From Prostheceraeus crozeri (Eukaryota; Platyhelminthes; Polycladida; Euryleptidae), in assembly GCA_907163375.1 (NCBI GenBank), contig CAJQUW010001406.1:248001-312000 (forward strand): DNA of 64,000 bases, written 5' to 3'. Shown piece by piece: positions 12,251 through 24,225 of the stretch. The notes under the pieces are model-generated. The model searched no databases, had not been told where the DNA came from, and saw only the letters and a program-made list of their open reading frames with translations. The translations under genes and the position numbers were made by a program. The first letter of the stretch is position 1; the number at the start of each line of letters is the position of its first letter.

Positions 12251-13850
12251 AATTCCGTTACCAAATTTTCCATGTTTTTGTTGTCACTCAGAATCATTTT
12301 TGTGTGAGCAACTGAATTTCATCAGAAAGAAAGCATACTGATGCATGTTAATACGTTGTACATTCAGCTATCGAAATTTTGATATTTTTCATTGTTAAAT
12401 TAGGTAACATTTTTTATAAAATTCCGTTACCGGTAACGGAATTTCAAATGTTCATCAAGTCATAAAATCATATAAAAGCTTATCTTACGCTGGTTTCTAC
12501 ACCGATTACAATGCCCATTTGACATGCCATCTTTCTACGAGTATATAATTTCATTCTTGGTTGATATTGCAAAACAATAGCTATCACTTAGATATAGGCC
12601 CACTGAATCAATATATACTTTTGTTGATTTAAGAAAGCAAAATGATTAAAATTATTTGAGGTAAAAATATAGCAGATAAATATAAATGAGATAACTCCAT
12701 GATTAAGGATGCATTGCTTTCTGTGTAACTATAGATAACGTAGGTACACAGCCTACTACTGAATAATGTCTGACGTTAGTCATCGGTGGAAATATATGAT
12801 TTGTAGATTGTCAAGATTAAAATAATTATGCAGGGTGAGGTGGGAATTTTCAGGTCTCCCTCACATTTCTCATGAATGTTAATTAATCCCATCAAATTAA
12901 CTACTAGTTCATTGTTACACTTATCTTTGCAAAAATTAATGGGGGACCCAAAAGAGCTGTGAGCAGGGGGAGTAGAAACTAGTAGAGATGCATTTTTAGC
13001 ACCCACTAATTCAGTTTGCATAGATGTCCAGTGTATAAGCCTAGGCATACATCACAAATGTGCTCATATGCAATAGATTATTTTCTCAAGCTGAATGTCT
13101 ATTTGAATATTTAATACATCCATACCTTGATCTGTAGGCCTAATGTACTACACATATAAGCCTAGAAAGTTGATTATGCTGACAATAATACGATATCATT
13201 ATTTCACAGGTTGCTGAAAGAGGAATAATTCATTTTGTTCCATCACTGGGCAACATGGAATGAAAAAAATGATATCATCAACATCTTTGATTGTCTTCCA
13301 AGAATTCTCTAGTGCTGGGAATTCCTGGAACATTTCTATTTATGCATGTAGCTATGATGTAATTATGGGCTGTGATGTCGTTTAAAAGTCAAATGGGTTA
13401 GGGTAATAAGGAGTAAGGATAGAAATTAGCAAAGGGAATTTATATACCGATATAGGACTTAAAGAACATTTGATATTCCGTTACCATGTAGCACCAATTA
13501 TTTCTTTATTTTATTAATGGAATAATTATCACAACTAGAACAATATTTGGTGATAGCAGTGTCTAAAAACCTTAGAACGATGTGGCATTCACCACATACG
13601 CATTTTCATAATGGAACAGCATGTTATGAGACATGTGCTATTTACCTGTAAAGGTGATGTTAACTTTTTGAGATTCCGTTACCGAGCAGTTTTATGGACA
13701 CAGATTAAAGAAAATGAATTTCTCAAAACTTCCTTTCTGTGTCATTGAAGAGCCCACCGAAGTGTCACACATGACACATTTCAAAAGGAAAATAGATCTT
13801 CATTGACTGAGTAGCAGTCATGTTCACAGTGAAAATGAAGTTCCGTTACT
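12251..13850. repeat. Scattered ATTCCGTTACC motif ladder
   Basis: The word ATTCCGTTACC, or one base different from it, occurs at 12251-12262, 12421-12431, inverted at 12432-12442, at 13475-13485 and at 13673-13683. A final TTCCGTTACT lies at 13841-13850. The second and third form a perfect 26-bp palindrome (12419-12444) centred on CCGG. The spacing is irregular and the sequence between is AT-rich without repeats that I can see. I do not know whether this is a decayed element or a cluster of binding sites. Confidence 0.6.
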
Positions 13851-14009
13851 GCTTGGCCAGCCCCTAGAGTAATGCACGAATTCAATGCCTACGTCTGTGA
13901 TGCTGACATGATCCTCAATTTTGATTTCATGGAATAATGGCATCGATCAAATCTTTCAATTCGCAGACTTTTTCACATAAGTAGCCACTACTCGATTTTC
14001 GTGTCAATT

Positions 14010-14082
14010 CGTGTACAACATACTGTGAAAACCTCATATTCGGTCTCGCTTCATCCAGAAGCTCGTCCTGGTGGCGGGACTA
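14010..14082. mobile_element. Degenerate end of the TAGTCCGG foldback family
   Basis: From about 14022 the sequence follows the right arm of the 728-bp foldback at 41940-42667: ctgtgaaaacctcatattcg, then cagaagctcgtcctgg, then cgggacta followed by taa. The matching arm reads ctgtgaaagtctcactttcg, cagaaactcgttctgg and ccggacta followed by taa. Only one end is recognisable here, and the opposite arm is lost. Confidence 0.5.
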
Positions 14083-14174
14083 TAAGTATATTTATATATT
14101 TCTATAGTAGGCCTATTTGCTATGATCATTCAGATTTTTTGTGTTTATTCAAGATTCTTATATCCAAAGCGTCC

Positions 14175-14580
14175 GATACGTAGCAGGGAGTAGAACGCTT
14201 GGCTTCAAAATCCACAAAAATCCCAAATACCCACTTTTTCATGTTACCTATTTTCATCGATATTCTATGATCTAATTTTGGCTAAGTAATTTTCTGAAGT
14301 ACGAGTTCCTCAATAGAAAAAATTCAAGATTCAAATTCACCAATTTAAAAACACATGAATTCAAAAATGGTTAACAAAAATGCGGAGTTTTTACGCGTGC
14401 GTATCAGTGAAGACTTTTCAGATATTAAAGCCTACATGTAAAAAGAGAAGCAGTTTGCATTGTTCATCAATATGTTCCTATAATTTTTAATCTGGGCTCG
14501 CATTCTTTCACAAAATTTGACATTTTCGGATTTCTACATATTTTGCGGTTAAAATTTTTGTAAGTTACATAAAACAATTT
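14175..14580 (+). repeat. Dispersed repeat, inverted partner of 63285-63665
   Basis: This strand matches the reverse complement of 63285-63665. Shared blocks include gagtagaacgctt, cttcaaaatc, atcccaaa, cccactttttc, ttggctaag, aatctgggctcg and aatttgacatttt. Identity is moderate with many indels. There is no coding frame. The family is unnamed. Confidence 0.7.
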
Positions 14581-14682
14581 ACAGTCGCAAACATCCAAAT
14601 AATAGGGAAAATTGTCTGAAACTGAAATATATGTAAAAAAATACTAAGAAAAACTGTTCTGAAAAGGAAAAGTGAGACCTAA

Positions 14683-14805
14683 CCGGGGATCGCAATTCAC
14701 CCAAGAAAAAAAACTAAAAATCGGGAAAAACCGGGGTTTGAATGCATAAATTTGAAGTATTTGCATCAAATTAATTTTTGAAAAAACGGAAAATTGTAAC
14801 TTCTG
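14683..14805 (+). mobile_element. Degenerate copy of the CAGGGATCxCAATT MITE
   Basis: The run ggggatcgcaattcaccc, then atcgggaaaaaccgg, then aaaaaacggaaaattg matches the 130-bp hAT-like MITE at 34593-34722 in order and orientation. The right terminus is lost, and no flanking duplication remains. Confidence 0.65.
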
Positions 14806-14819
14806 GACATATCTAATTC

Positions 14820-15880
14820 TTTCTCACAGGACGGAAGCTATACACTATATGAAATACGAGTATATACTTGCAAAACGGAGAGTTTTTATTGACTCCAAAT
14901 AATATTCGGGTACCCTATATTCTTTATCTAATATTTGCACGAAATGCGAGGATGACCATTTCCATCAACAAATCCACGGAACCGTCCTACTTCCTGAAGT
15001 AGGCGTAAGGAGAAAATCACTGTAAAAACAAAAGAACAAATAAGAAATTATGAATGGTGAAAACCTTCTGCAATTATCTGACTAGGCTACTGTTCAGTCC
15101 GACCTCGACCACAATTAAAATCTGATTAATCGAGGTCGAGTCGATGTTGCACAACTGATCAGATTTGTAATTTTTTTTTTTTGTAATAATTTTGCCTATT
15201 GATCACTTTTCCAGGAGAATAACAATATTATCTAGTGATTCAAAAATCAAATTTCAAGAAGTTGAACTTGCCACACGCTTAGTAATTTGCAGTCAATCCT
15301 TTCGGTAGATAATAATTGAAAGAGCTCTAGAAAATGCTAATGTATCAACCAGCTAAGAATGACTTAACAATCAATTATTAAATTATTCTGACAATCTGAT
15401 GTCAGGAGATAAAGCAGTGTGTATGCATAACACCAGGGATATATCGAGGATTTGGACAATTATTGACACGCTAGAGCGATAATCGGTGACCGGCCGCTGG
15501 AGATTTTTGTTTATTTTCAGAACTAATGAATGACCTGTGTCTCAAAAAAAAAACCCAGTAGTTGATGAGCATTCCAGTAAGGATGAGCATTCTTAAACGT
15601 CACTTCTTCCCAAAGTCAAAATGAACACAATTTTTTCGTGCCAGCTGTAGACACAAGGCGATTTAAAATATACTAGTTTCAAACACGATTCGCTAGGAAT
15701 ATTTTAATAACATCAAAAGCTTTGATAATTTCCAGAAGGCATGTGAATTTTATCATTTCTGAACGTTATCCATCAATCATCAATCGAAGTAGCAATTTAA
15801 TGTGAGAATGTCAAAACACTTTTCCTCAAAATGACTCACGATACCAACTGGTGTTGTTGCAGATTATAGTGTGGTTCTGT
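14820..15880. other. No gene seen
   Basis: AT-rich. It holds a poly-T run near 15168 and nothing else that I can support. Confidence 0.4.
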
Positions 15881-15883
15881 GCA

Positions 15884-15937
15884 CAGATATCGAACACTAA
15901 GCATTAGGGTCCTAGCTGTTGATGTTCGATGTCTGTA
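15884..15937. repeat. Hairpin, first of a pair
   Basis: The left arm acagatatcgaaca pairs with tgttcgatgtctgt with one mismatch, around a loop containing taagcattag. The same hairpin with altered arms occurs about 160 bases downstream. Confidence 0.55.
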
Positions 15938-16046
15938 GGTCTGTGTTTCTGCTTGCTAGTTATACAAAATACTTTGTACATCAGCAAGTTTCGCACCACC
16001 AAGCCGTTCTATTTTTCATTCGAAGAATATATGAGCTAGGCCTTAT

Positions 16047-16097
16047 CCATAGACATCGAACATTAAGCATTAAGTTGTTGTTGTTCGATGTCTATGG
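16047..16097. repeat. Hairpin, second of a pair, perfect 16-bp stem
   Basis: The arm ccatagacatcgaaca (16047-16062) is exactly complementary to 16082-16097 with a 19-base loop containing taagcatta. It shares stem core and loop word with the hairpin at 15884-15937. Changes in the outer arm appear on both sides and keep pairing, so the fold seems older than the duplication. Confidence 0.6.
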
Positions 16098-16099
16098 CC

Positions 16100-19000
16100 T
16101 TATCAATACAGTTTCTACAAAATTACAGAGTACAGAGATAAAGTATATTTGTGAAAGATTCTCTGAGTCCAGTTCTCTTGGTTGTGCTGCAGGTTTATAA
16201 AAGATAGTGTGAATAGTGATGGCTTCAATATGAAGCAATTTTTGTCTTCTAATTATCACATGGAATACAATGATGTCAACCAAACTCAATATTAAAACTC
16301 GGTGGCGCAACTCAGGGGTCCTTTACAAAGTTGTTTGTTCATTTGTTGTGAAACTGTGATAGGAAGCGTAATCATGATATTACATATTTGGAATCATAGC
16401 ATAGAGTGACTATATTACCTACATGCTCCATGAATCACAGAGTAATTTTAGGAATTAGGATTCATTGTTTGCAGTGCTCCATCCTTAATCTAGATTCAAT
16501 TTGCCTTATTTCATCATGAAAATGAGAAGCACAACATTTTGTCATAAATGCCATGGCACTGTAGCAATATGGTCTGCCATACATAGTGATGAAAATTTTC
16601 CGAGAGAAATACTGGAAAATTTGTAACATAGAGTGTATATATCCTTACTCTATGGACATGGCCTCGTGAGGATGGTGCTCTTATATAATTTTTGTTTAAA
16701 TACTAATTGTTCTGACTTGTCGAAAAAATTTCGGTGATATTCGGAAGTTCGATGATGTGTGCTTGTTGGTCACTTCATGAGGAACCCGAATATGTGTTTG
16801 GTTTTGGGAAATGTTCAATATTAACGGAGCTATGGCACCGTTTACGGTTTAGTAATTTCTTTTATCGCATCGTTTGTGGTTCAGTAATTGCGGAATTTAT
16901 TGATCTAGTTGTACATTGAATGTCAATCAGGATGTTGTGATAAAAAAAGTTCGGAAGCTCAGGTATTATGGAATAGTTGATGGACTCTCTCTTTCGTGAC
17001 TAACTTATCTGTCGCCATAGAAGGAGAACGTTTTGTACCAAGCTTGTCAATACAAGAGCTCTGTTGTACAATTTTTCCTAGTGAACAGCATGAACAGATG
17101 GTTTATGCAGATACCACGACACTCCTCAACTCCAAAGACCGACTAGAAACACCCAACAACATCAGCGGTTGATGCGCAGCATTGGGAGTTGCCCCCACTC
17201 ATTGATGTGTCTGTGACACTGGCTTTTCTAAGATTTTATCAACGCCAATAGAAATGTTGGGCAGCCATTAGATATTTTGGCAAGGGAAGCTTCTCATTGT
17301 TCAGGAATCTGTACACTTATTTTCTCTCAGAATGGATATCGATTACAAAATGGGTCAGACAAGGATGTGGTTCAACTACACACGATTAGACTTTTGATTA
17401 CGCTGCACACACCAAGGACACTGGCACTGACTATTACTGATCTATTCGATTCGTCCTGAATTGGGCAATTGTGAAAACATTGAACCGACGAACGATGTAA
17501 GAATGCACTTGTATTCGCTGATGCTAGAAAATATTGCATTTTGCGAAATTTATTCTAGCATTGATAAAAAATTTTTTAAGAGCGAGTAATAGATTTATCA
17601 AAATTTATTCAATTACTTACAGCAATGTGATACCATAGGTTTTCTGATTCGTTTCTAAATCGATTCGGAGTTACTATACAGTGACTTCCCTCTGCATATA
17701 ACATCAAAGTCAACATCATTATTGTCATCTACTTTTTCTGTTCTCACAATCTGAATCATTTATCCGACTTCTTCGCTATATCATGTTATTATCGATCATT
17801 TTATTGAAGACCAGTAGCCGTATTCATAAAACTCGTGGAGATTAAGTTGTCATGAAAATTTGCGGAAATTGTCATTTCCGTTTTCAGAAAACAACTTCAA
17901 CGAATATCCGTGGAGAGGTGCGCGAAAATTCGCTGAGATTTACTCGCAGAGGTATGACGACTAAAACTCACAGAGGTAGCGCCATTGGTTCAGACTTACA
18001 TGTTTAGGAAGAATATATTGACAATTTCAAGTTTGAAACACATCGAGGTTGTGGAAATGGCTGCCTTCATGAGCGTAATTGACGTTGATGGACTTGTATT
18101 GATGGGACCCACATCCGCATCGAACGACCTCGTCACTCGACGACTTACAGTTTATGACCAGAAAAAACTACTCAATCAACGTACAAGTGGCTTGCGATGC
18201 AAACTGTCGATTTATGAGTGAGTTTTTCTCTGAGTTTCATGAACTGATCAAACTTATTGATCTGACAATTTACAGTAATGATGAAGTCTCACGCGAATAA
18301 AAATAGTGCTCAATTTGTCAAATATGTTATGATGCTGATGATCATCAACTAGCAAGCAAGAAACATTGTCTCTAAATTTCACCTTCATACTCTTAAAACG
18401 TCAACACCTAAACAGGAAACAGTGCATTCTTACGAAAAATTATTTCCCATTATTTTAAAATACTTATAATATAAATGCTTCATTTGGGTGCATATGTCCA
18501 CGACTTCCATTTAAAAATTGCTTATGTTAAATAAAAGCAGAATCACTACTTGAAGAATCAATCAATGCAGCTGTGCACTCACACCACATATCGAGTTTAT
18601 GCAGTAAATATCCGCCGATATATTAGAGCATTTCAATCTGAATAATGTCCATCGGAGAAGAGTATTCCTGAAGAACAGACCTTATGACAGTCAGTGGGTC
18701 TTCAATGGCTAAACTTTGAGTCGGTTGCCTTTATTCATGAGCGACGTCCCTTGACTAACTACGAGTGGGTTGGCTCAAGATCGTACAATTTGACAGTATG
18801 ACTCCAGTCGACCATTTTGTCTCCATGCAAAATCAAATACCGGCGAAAGAGAGAGTTCTGTGTATTCGCGAGACAAATAGGTACGTCAATCACAATGTAA
18901 ATTGTTCTTCCACCACATGGATGGATCAGGCAGAGGTGTTCTGGTGTGACACCTTGATTCTGTAGGGTTGCAAACTGTATTGTTTTTTTTATCATAAACA

Positions 19001-19160
19001 ACACCATGTTTAGTGTACATTCAAAACACTGGCGGAAGCAATCAAAAATTATTCTCAGGAAAAGGCTAAATATAGCTTTTGAAGATGAGAAGAAGATTGA
19101 ACACTGTATGGAAAAAATTTCAAAAATATCGCAAACGTGATAAGTTTTAAATTAAACTTG
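16100..19160. other. No confident gene
   Basis: A 3-kb stretch of decayed sequence. Around 17812-17860 the text (ccgtattcataaaactcgtg) resembles ends of some Harbinger-type elements. After it comes a 78-codon plus-strand frame (17985-18221) that includes MAAFMSVIDVDG and DQKKLLNQRTSGL. I cannot link this frame to a family. A short stem (atgctagaa/ttctagcat) lies at 17519-17562. Nothing else is supported. Confidence 0.3.
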
Positions 19161-19316
19161 TTTAAATCACCAAGAGTTCTCGTGCTGCCCTGCACGACCT
19201 TCGATTCCTTAATGTAGCAGGAAACGTACATCTCTAATGTCTTCTAGTCTTCTAGACGGATTTACCGTCTGCTTTTATTCAAATTTTATAACAGTCCAGT
19301 CGTTCTGTTTCCAGTC

Positions 19317-19661
19317 TTAGATATATGGGACTTCTGTATCTTCCTTTTCATTCGCATCTTCATCTGAAAGGTCCTCATTATCGCTCAATATAGTACCCTG
19401 GTTTTTCAATCGCCTTGATAGCTGTTCGATACGCATCAAATCGTCTGAATTGCTGCTCTTCAAAAGCAATTGATTTAATTTTCTTGTGTCGTTGGATTTC
19501 ATTTTCTTCATACGAATACTACTTCCTTCTTCATCTTCAACAGATTTAAAAGCTGACGACAATGGCAACACTTCACCTGTGCGTATAATTATTGTTCCTT
19601 CTGTGCATAATTCTGCACCTTTCGTTTCGTGGAGACAAGGACTGATAAGAAATGATGTCAA
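19317..19661 (-). CDS. Unrecognised coding repeat, better preserved copy
   Basis: A continuous minus-strand frame of 114 codons starts at a possible MTSFLISPCLHETKG. It continues through SAFKSVEDEEGSSIRMKKMK and a polar helix-like stretch (QLLLKSSNSDDLMRIEQLS), and ends in the acidic LSDEDANEKEDTEVPYI. Upstream, in another frame, a conserved block (WAVSRFRNDSVLYPVSQTSG) matches the second copy at 5377-5830, so the ancestral product was longer and this copy is also broken. The pattern of two dispersed copies, homologous beyond the frame, favours a transposon-borne protein. The acidic tail could be a trans-activation or interaction segment, which is speculation. Confidence 0.45.
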   Translation of the reverse strand: MTSFLISPCLHETKGAELCTEGTIIIRTGEVLPLSSAFKSVEDEEGSSIRMKKMKSNDTRKLNQLLLKSSNSDDLMRIEQLSRRLKNQGTILSDNEDLSDEDANEKEDTEVPYI

Positions 19662-19809
19662 AGCCTTTTATATATTGACTACTCCCTTTGCCTCTAACTT
19701 TTCAGTCGGAGGCTTACACTTACTACCCCAGATGTTTGAGAAACTGGATATAGCACACTATCATTACGGAATCTGCTGACTGCCCATTCTGGTTTCAATT
19801 GCTCAAAAC

Positions 19810-20858
19810 AGTCTACATGAGGGAAGATGTTGGACAACCAAGCCTCGGCATCGAGTAGGTTCATGTGAAGTGTCAGACGGCAAGCAGAAAGGTTTCATTT
19901 CGCCGGCAGACCCCAACGTTAGTCTACCGAAAGCAGTGCTGGCTCCTTGTATTCGAAAATTAACGAACCGTGCATGCACATAACACAACATTAATGCACC
20001 CTTATTTATAAGAATAACACCTACCTCACCTGGACTTTAGCCTAGACTTGAAAATCGGCACTTTCTATGTTCACTTTCAGTAGTATACCCATTTCACCCC
20101 CAGTTCAAATTTTCAAAATTAACTGATAATTACAGATAATATTAACAGTATTATCACATCATATATCGAAATATATCAACTTTTACAGGGTTGCTTAAGT
20201 TAAGTCATGGTGCTCTATCCCTTCTTGCAATGTGACAGTTAGTAATCGTTCATTTTTTCAAACCAAAAAGGAAATCGAAACTTGGTTTCCATGGAAACAA
20301 TGGAGATTGTAAATGGAACCAGTTATAACGGAACTTCATGCTATTATCACAATGTCATCACACACCATGCGATGTGCAGAAATATCAATCCGCTTGGTTT
20401 CCAGATAAGTTAGGTGATTTATATACCCATTTCACCCCACCCTGCCCTACGCAAAAGGGACTGCTTCTTCGTAGTGTATTTTTTAGCTCAGGAAATCAAC
20501 ATCCTTTTCGAATTAATTCTGTGTGTAACAGACTACAGTTCTGGTTGACTGTTATCAACAGTTGTTGTAAAATTCACGAAAGCCTATACCTAACTAACAT
20601 CAGACTGTTAGGTAAAAAATGCAATAGGACAAAATATTCAAACAGGTCTGCACTTCAAAGCATCGTAACTTATGTGATTATTTGTTTGGAAGCATGATAA
20701 ATACCACGAAGTGAGCAATGCATATATAGGAACTATATATATATAGTTCAGTCGAATCATAATTTTCGCAGATGGCCCATTCCTCCTGACCATGTGGGCC
20801 ATCCTTCCCACCTTCACATTGAAAAGTCAGAATTTTTCAGTTTTTAGTCTTTTTGAAT
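19810..20858. other. No gene seen
   Basis: Contains the phrase tatacccatttcacccc twice (near 20083 and 20421) and a perfect 20-bp AT palindrome at 20729-20748. A 119-codon plus-strand frame at 20338-20697 has no features that I recognise. Confidence 0.4.
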
Positions 20859-20859
20859 A

Positions 20860-22378
20860 CAGTGTCCCGATTGCGGCACGAATTCGCGCAATGGGCATTT
20901 TAGGCGCGAATCGAAGCTTTTCATTGTAAACATAACGTTGTAAAATTTGGTCTTAAATTTATTATTGACTATATTTACGATTTTATTGTTGTTGTCAAAA
21001 CATATAATTTTTGAAAAGTACCTCCATGATACATCTTCCTGAAAAGTGACTTCTACCACTTGTTAATCCGACCAGACTATCGAAATCTGTTTGGAAGATG
21101 TATGTAAAAGATGAAATTATTTGGTTAGTTCCCTACAACATCTCATTGGGATCAGGTGTTCGGAAATCGTTTAATGCTGTTTCAGTTAACCGTCCTGAAA
21201 CAAGTACACGCTTTCTTCGAGGAAGGCACCGCTAAACTTTTGGATTTTCGGAAATCACTTCATTACTTCAAGCTAAGCGTCTAGCGCCACACAACCAAGC
21301 AAGTCCTGACTTTGAACATTGGGTAAGTGCTGCTGCTGATCTGTTGTCGAGTGTCATCAGTCCTGAAGAAAGAACTTCATTGGAAGTTGAGGCTCGGATT
21401 GTTTGGATGTAGTTGCGTTTTGGAAGAAGATCGATCCTGAGAAGAGTTTCCCACATTGATGAAATTGGCACGAGCAATGATTATCATTCCACACGCAAAT
21501 GCAAATGTAGAGCGGCAGTTTAGCATGTTGCCTGACATATTAAAAATATCGAACCTCAGAAGAGAAACTGTTAGGGCTTTGGTTGTAAGCAAGTCGTGCT
21601 TGCGAGCGATGAATTAGAACACTAGAACTTTGCCCATCTCTGGATGGCAATTTTTCTGCAACGCCCACGCTGCGTATAGCGAGCGGCTCAAAGCAGAGCA
21701 AGTGAGGTTGGAGAAAGAAAAAAACGCCCAAATATGAAGGACATGTATTCGTCATTCGAAGAGGCAAAAAGTTCGGATGAGCGTCATCTCGCTTTAGAGA
21801 AAGTGAAATTAAGCAAGCTAAATTTGCAGCTTTGATGGACCAGAAAAAGGAATGCTAGAAGTACAGGAAGATGCACTGAAGCATCTGATTGAAAAAGGAT
21901 GCCAAAATCGATTATTTGAAGATTGAGCAAAAATGGGCGGATGAGAGGAAGCAGAAGACAACTGACCAATTTTTTCGAGAACTTATTGAATAAAAAGTAA
22001 CCGATGAACCTGGGTGTTCCTATAAAATCCTCAAACTGAACTGATCTGCTAGAATTTTCAATAATATAGAAGAATGACTGAATTTATTTGATTTTTCTTG
22101 ATACTTGCTGAAAACATGTACTTTGTTTAATTAGGTAAATTGCATTACATGACAATCAAACGATCATAAAGTGATGATGAAATGTTCATATATTGAACGA
22201 AACATCAATCAATGTATTAATTATTAACATAATATGACACCGATGGCTTATGGTGGCAAACGTGCTATTGTATAGTAGACTTAATGTAAGCGGTAAACTT
22301 GATTTGTGAAAGTTTTGTGGTAGGCGCAAAAAAATTGCCGTGGCGTGAATTCTGCAAAAATTCAGAATCGGGACACTG
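20860..22378 (+). mobile_element. Dead hAT transposon
   Basis: The ends are CAGTGTCCCGATT at 20860 and its exact inverse ending at 22378. The interior carries a hAT-family dimerisation domain (21416-21617). CAGTG termini fit hAT elements. The flanking octamers (tttgaata and gaaataat) do not match well, so the duplication has decayed or one end was rearranged. At 1519 bp it is shorter than an autonomous hAT element (usually 2.5 kb or more), and most of the catalytic region is missing or unreadable. Confidence 0.75.
21416..21617 (+). pseudogene. hAT transposase dimerisation domain remnant
   Basis: Translation gives FWKKIDPEKS, a one-base shift, then PTLMKLARAMIIIPHANANV and ERQFSMLPDILKISNLRRET with VRALVVSKSCLRAMN before a stop. 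The run IPHxNAxVERxFS is the signature of the hAT C-terminal dimerisation domain, and the upstream FW-K-P-LMKLA spacing also fits. The segment from 21450 to the stop is 56 codons in one frame. Earlier sequence back to about 21150 has only scattered possible pieces of transposase. The protein is broken and cannot be active. Confidence 0.8.
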
Positions 22379-23140
22379 GAAATAATTTCTATTGAATACT
22401 TGTGCACTATTTGACAACTTTCTTTGGTACACAGGTAGTGACACGGGAAGGAGAAAATTCTACATCGTCCTGATTCAAGGTGGCCCATCCCTCCTCACCT
22501 GCATATTTCGCGTCGATTGAAACTTTTCTTGTGTTCCCGACTTGTCGAGAATTATAATATGTTAATTGTGTATGGAGTTGTGACTACTCGAATATTCAGC
22601 CGCTCTTTTTGTCAGTGCAAGTTAAATGAATGCGAATGTGATGAGGTACAGAATCACGCATCATATGTGGGTCGAGTGATTGTCATTGAAATCATTTCTT
22701 GATTTTCAAATCTCCGTTCCTTTCACTACTGAGTCTGACTATCAGCTACATCATCTAGCACCCGACGAGTTGCGTTTCCCTCTCGTACACGCATTGCACT
22801 CCCGCATGCTCCTCTTCAATGAGAACGAATTCATTCATTCTGACGGTGATAAAACTTTCAAACGTTGGTTCTTGGTTATTTGGTTTAACTGCCATGTTCC
22901 TGATGCATTCGTCGTTGTTGCATCATTTACATGTGCATCAACCTCACGATTTACATTATTGAGACCTCAGTGACAGAAATATGACCTCAACCGACATTTT
23001 TATCTTTGCTAGGTAACGGTCCAATATAGAGAAATTGAAGCTTCACATGCCATTGGCCCATAACTTACTTTTTCGTTTTTCGTCTCTTCTTTCCGATTCC
23101 ACCAGGGTTGGACGTTGCTGCGATGACTTCTTTCCATGCA
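22379..23140. other. No confident gene
   Basis: Open frames of 61-97 codons on the plus strand have no recognisable features. The phrase tggcccatccctcctcacctg near 22481 echoes tggcccattcctcctgacc near 20773. These phrases lie outside the two ends of the hAT transposon and may be flanking repeats. Confidence 0.35.
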
Positions 23141-23885
23141 TTACGATCCAGAGCAATGTCCTACTTGATCTACTTGACGGCGACCGTCAACCGATAGATG
23201 ATATGCCTCACCGATGATGTTGTCGGTTGCTCTCTTTACATGTCCGAACCACCGCAAGCGTTTTTGTCGTAGGCGAATAGGTAATTCGGGTAGGCCACAA
23301 AGTCTTTCCACTTCTTCACTTGGCACTTTATCCTTCAACTTTACAAGTGCCATGTATCGCAGCATTCGCCTGTCAACGCCTCGTAGCTGCTCCGTCAATT
23401 TTTTTAGTGAGGGGCCATGTTTCCGAACCGCAAATTCGGACCAATCTTATACACATCACGCATACGTGTGTCCTGCACCGCAACGGAATGCCTTAGTTTG
23501 TCAACAGGTTGGCTAGTTCCCTCCACTTCTTCCACGCTGCTGCAATTCGAGCTCTGTCTGCCCTTTCCGTTCCGTTCCCTGTTAAGGACGTCCTCAAGGT
23601 TACATAACTCCTGGACTTCTTGCACTGTCATGTCGTTGATCTCCAGGGAGTCGTCGTCGTCTGGAGAGTTTCCATTTACGTACTTTCGACAGCGGAAACT
23701 TTGAAATCCATTGAGGGTGCGAAGTCCAGAACACTTCTTGTGGCACCACATTCTTCACGAACCACAGAAAATGGAGTTCACTCCGACGCCTTTCATGCAG
23801 CAACTGCAAGGCCACTTTCCCTACTTCGACTGCTCCTTCAGACTCTTCCCAGTGACAAGGACCTTTGACCTAGCCCATAAGTATG
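23141..23885 (-). pseudogene. LINE reverse transcriptase C-terminus remnant
   Basis: Two blocks on the minus strand. From 23751 to 23404: WCHKKCSGLRTLNGFQSFRC, then acidic DDDDSLEINDMTVQEVQELC and NLEDVLNRE, then VDKLRHSVAVQDTRMRDVYK. From 23398 to 23141: TEQLRGVDRRMLRYMALVKL, then SSEEV-like SEEVERLCGLPELPIRLRQK and RLRWFGHVKRATDNIIGE. The CHKxCSG zinc-knuckle-like start, the L-DVL-RE-G block, DRRMLRYM and RLRWFGHV follow the usual order of one animal LINE family. The segment between, which carries the conserved LYGSETW block, has been lost or rearranged. Confidence 0.8.
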
Positions 23886-24225
23886 TCATATAACGTGTAC
23901 AGTTGTGCTGGAGTTGCATTATTGTGGAAGTGTCGCAAGCCAAGCGGTGGAATGGTCAATTACTGCGATGTCGTTTGCGTAGCCCAGGTTATTCACGATT
24001 CTGAGTGATGCTTACGTCTTCATCATATGGACGCATTTACTGGTACATACATCAGATCTGCGTCTGAAAACATTCGAATGAGTAATTAATCGATGGAAAT
24101 TGTTTAGAAAAACAGCCCGTATATATATTTAACAACATGTGCATGTCCGTGGCACAAGAAATCAATATCCTAAGATAATGTATGCATACATGTGTATCTG
24201 GGGATAGCAAAACGATTTTCCTTCA

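Noticed and set aside
17985..18221. 78-codon plus-strand frame after a Harbinger-like end
   Set aside because: No transposase or Myb-type motif could be recognised, and the supposed end has no visible partner.
23214..23893. Several plus-strand frames of 60-100 codons
   Set aside because: All are antisense to the LINE remnant at 23141-23885.
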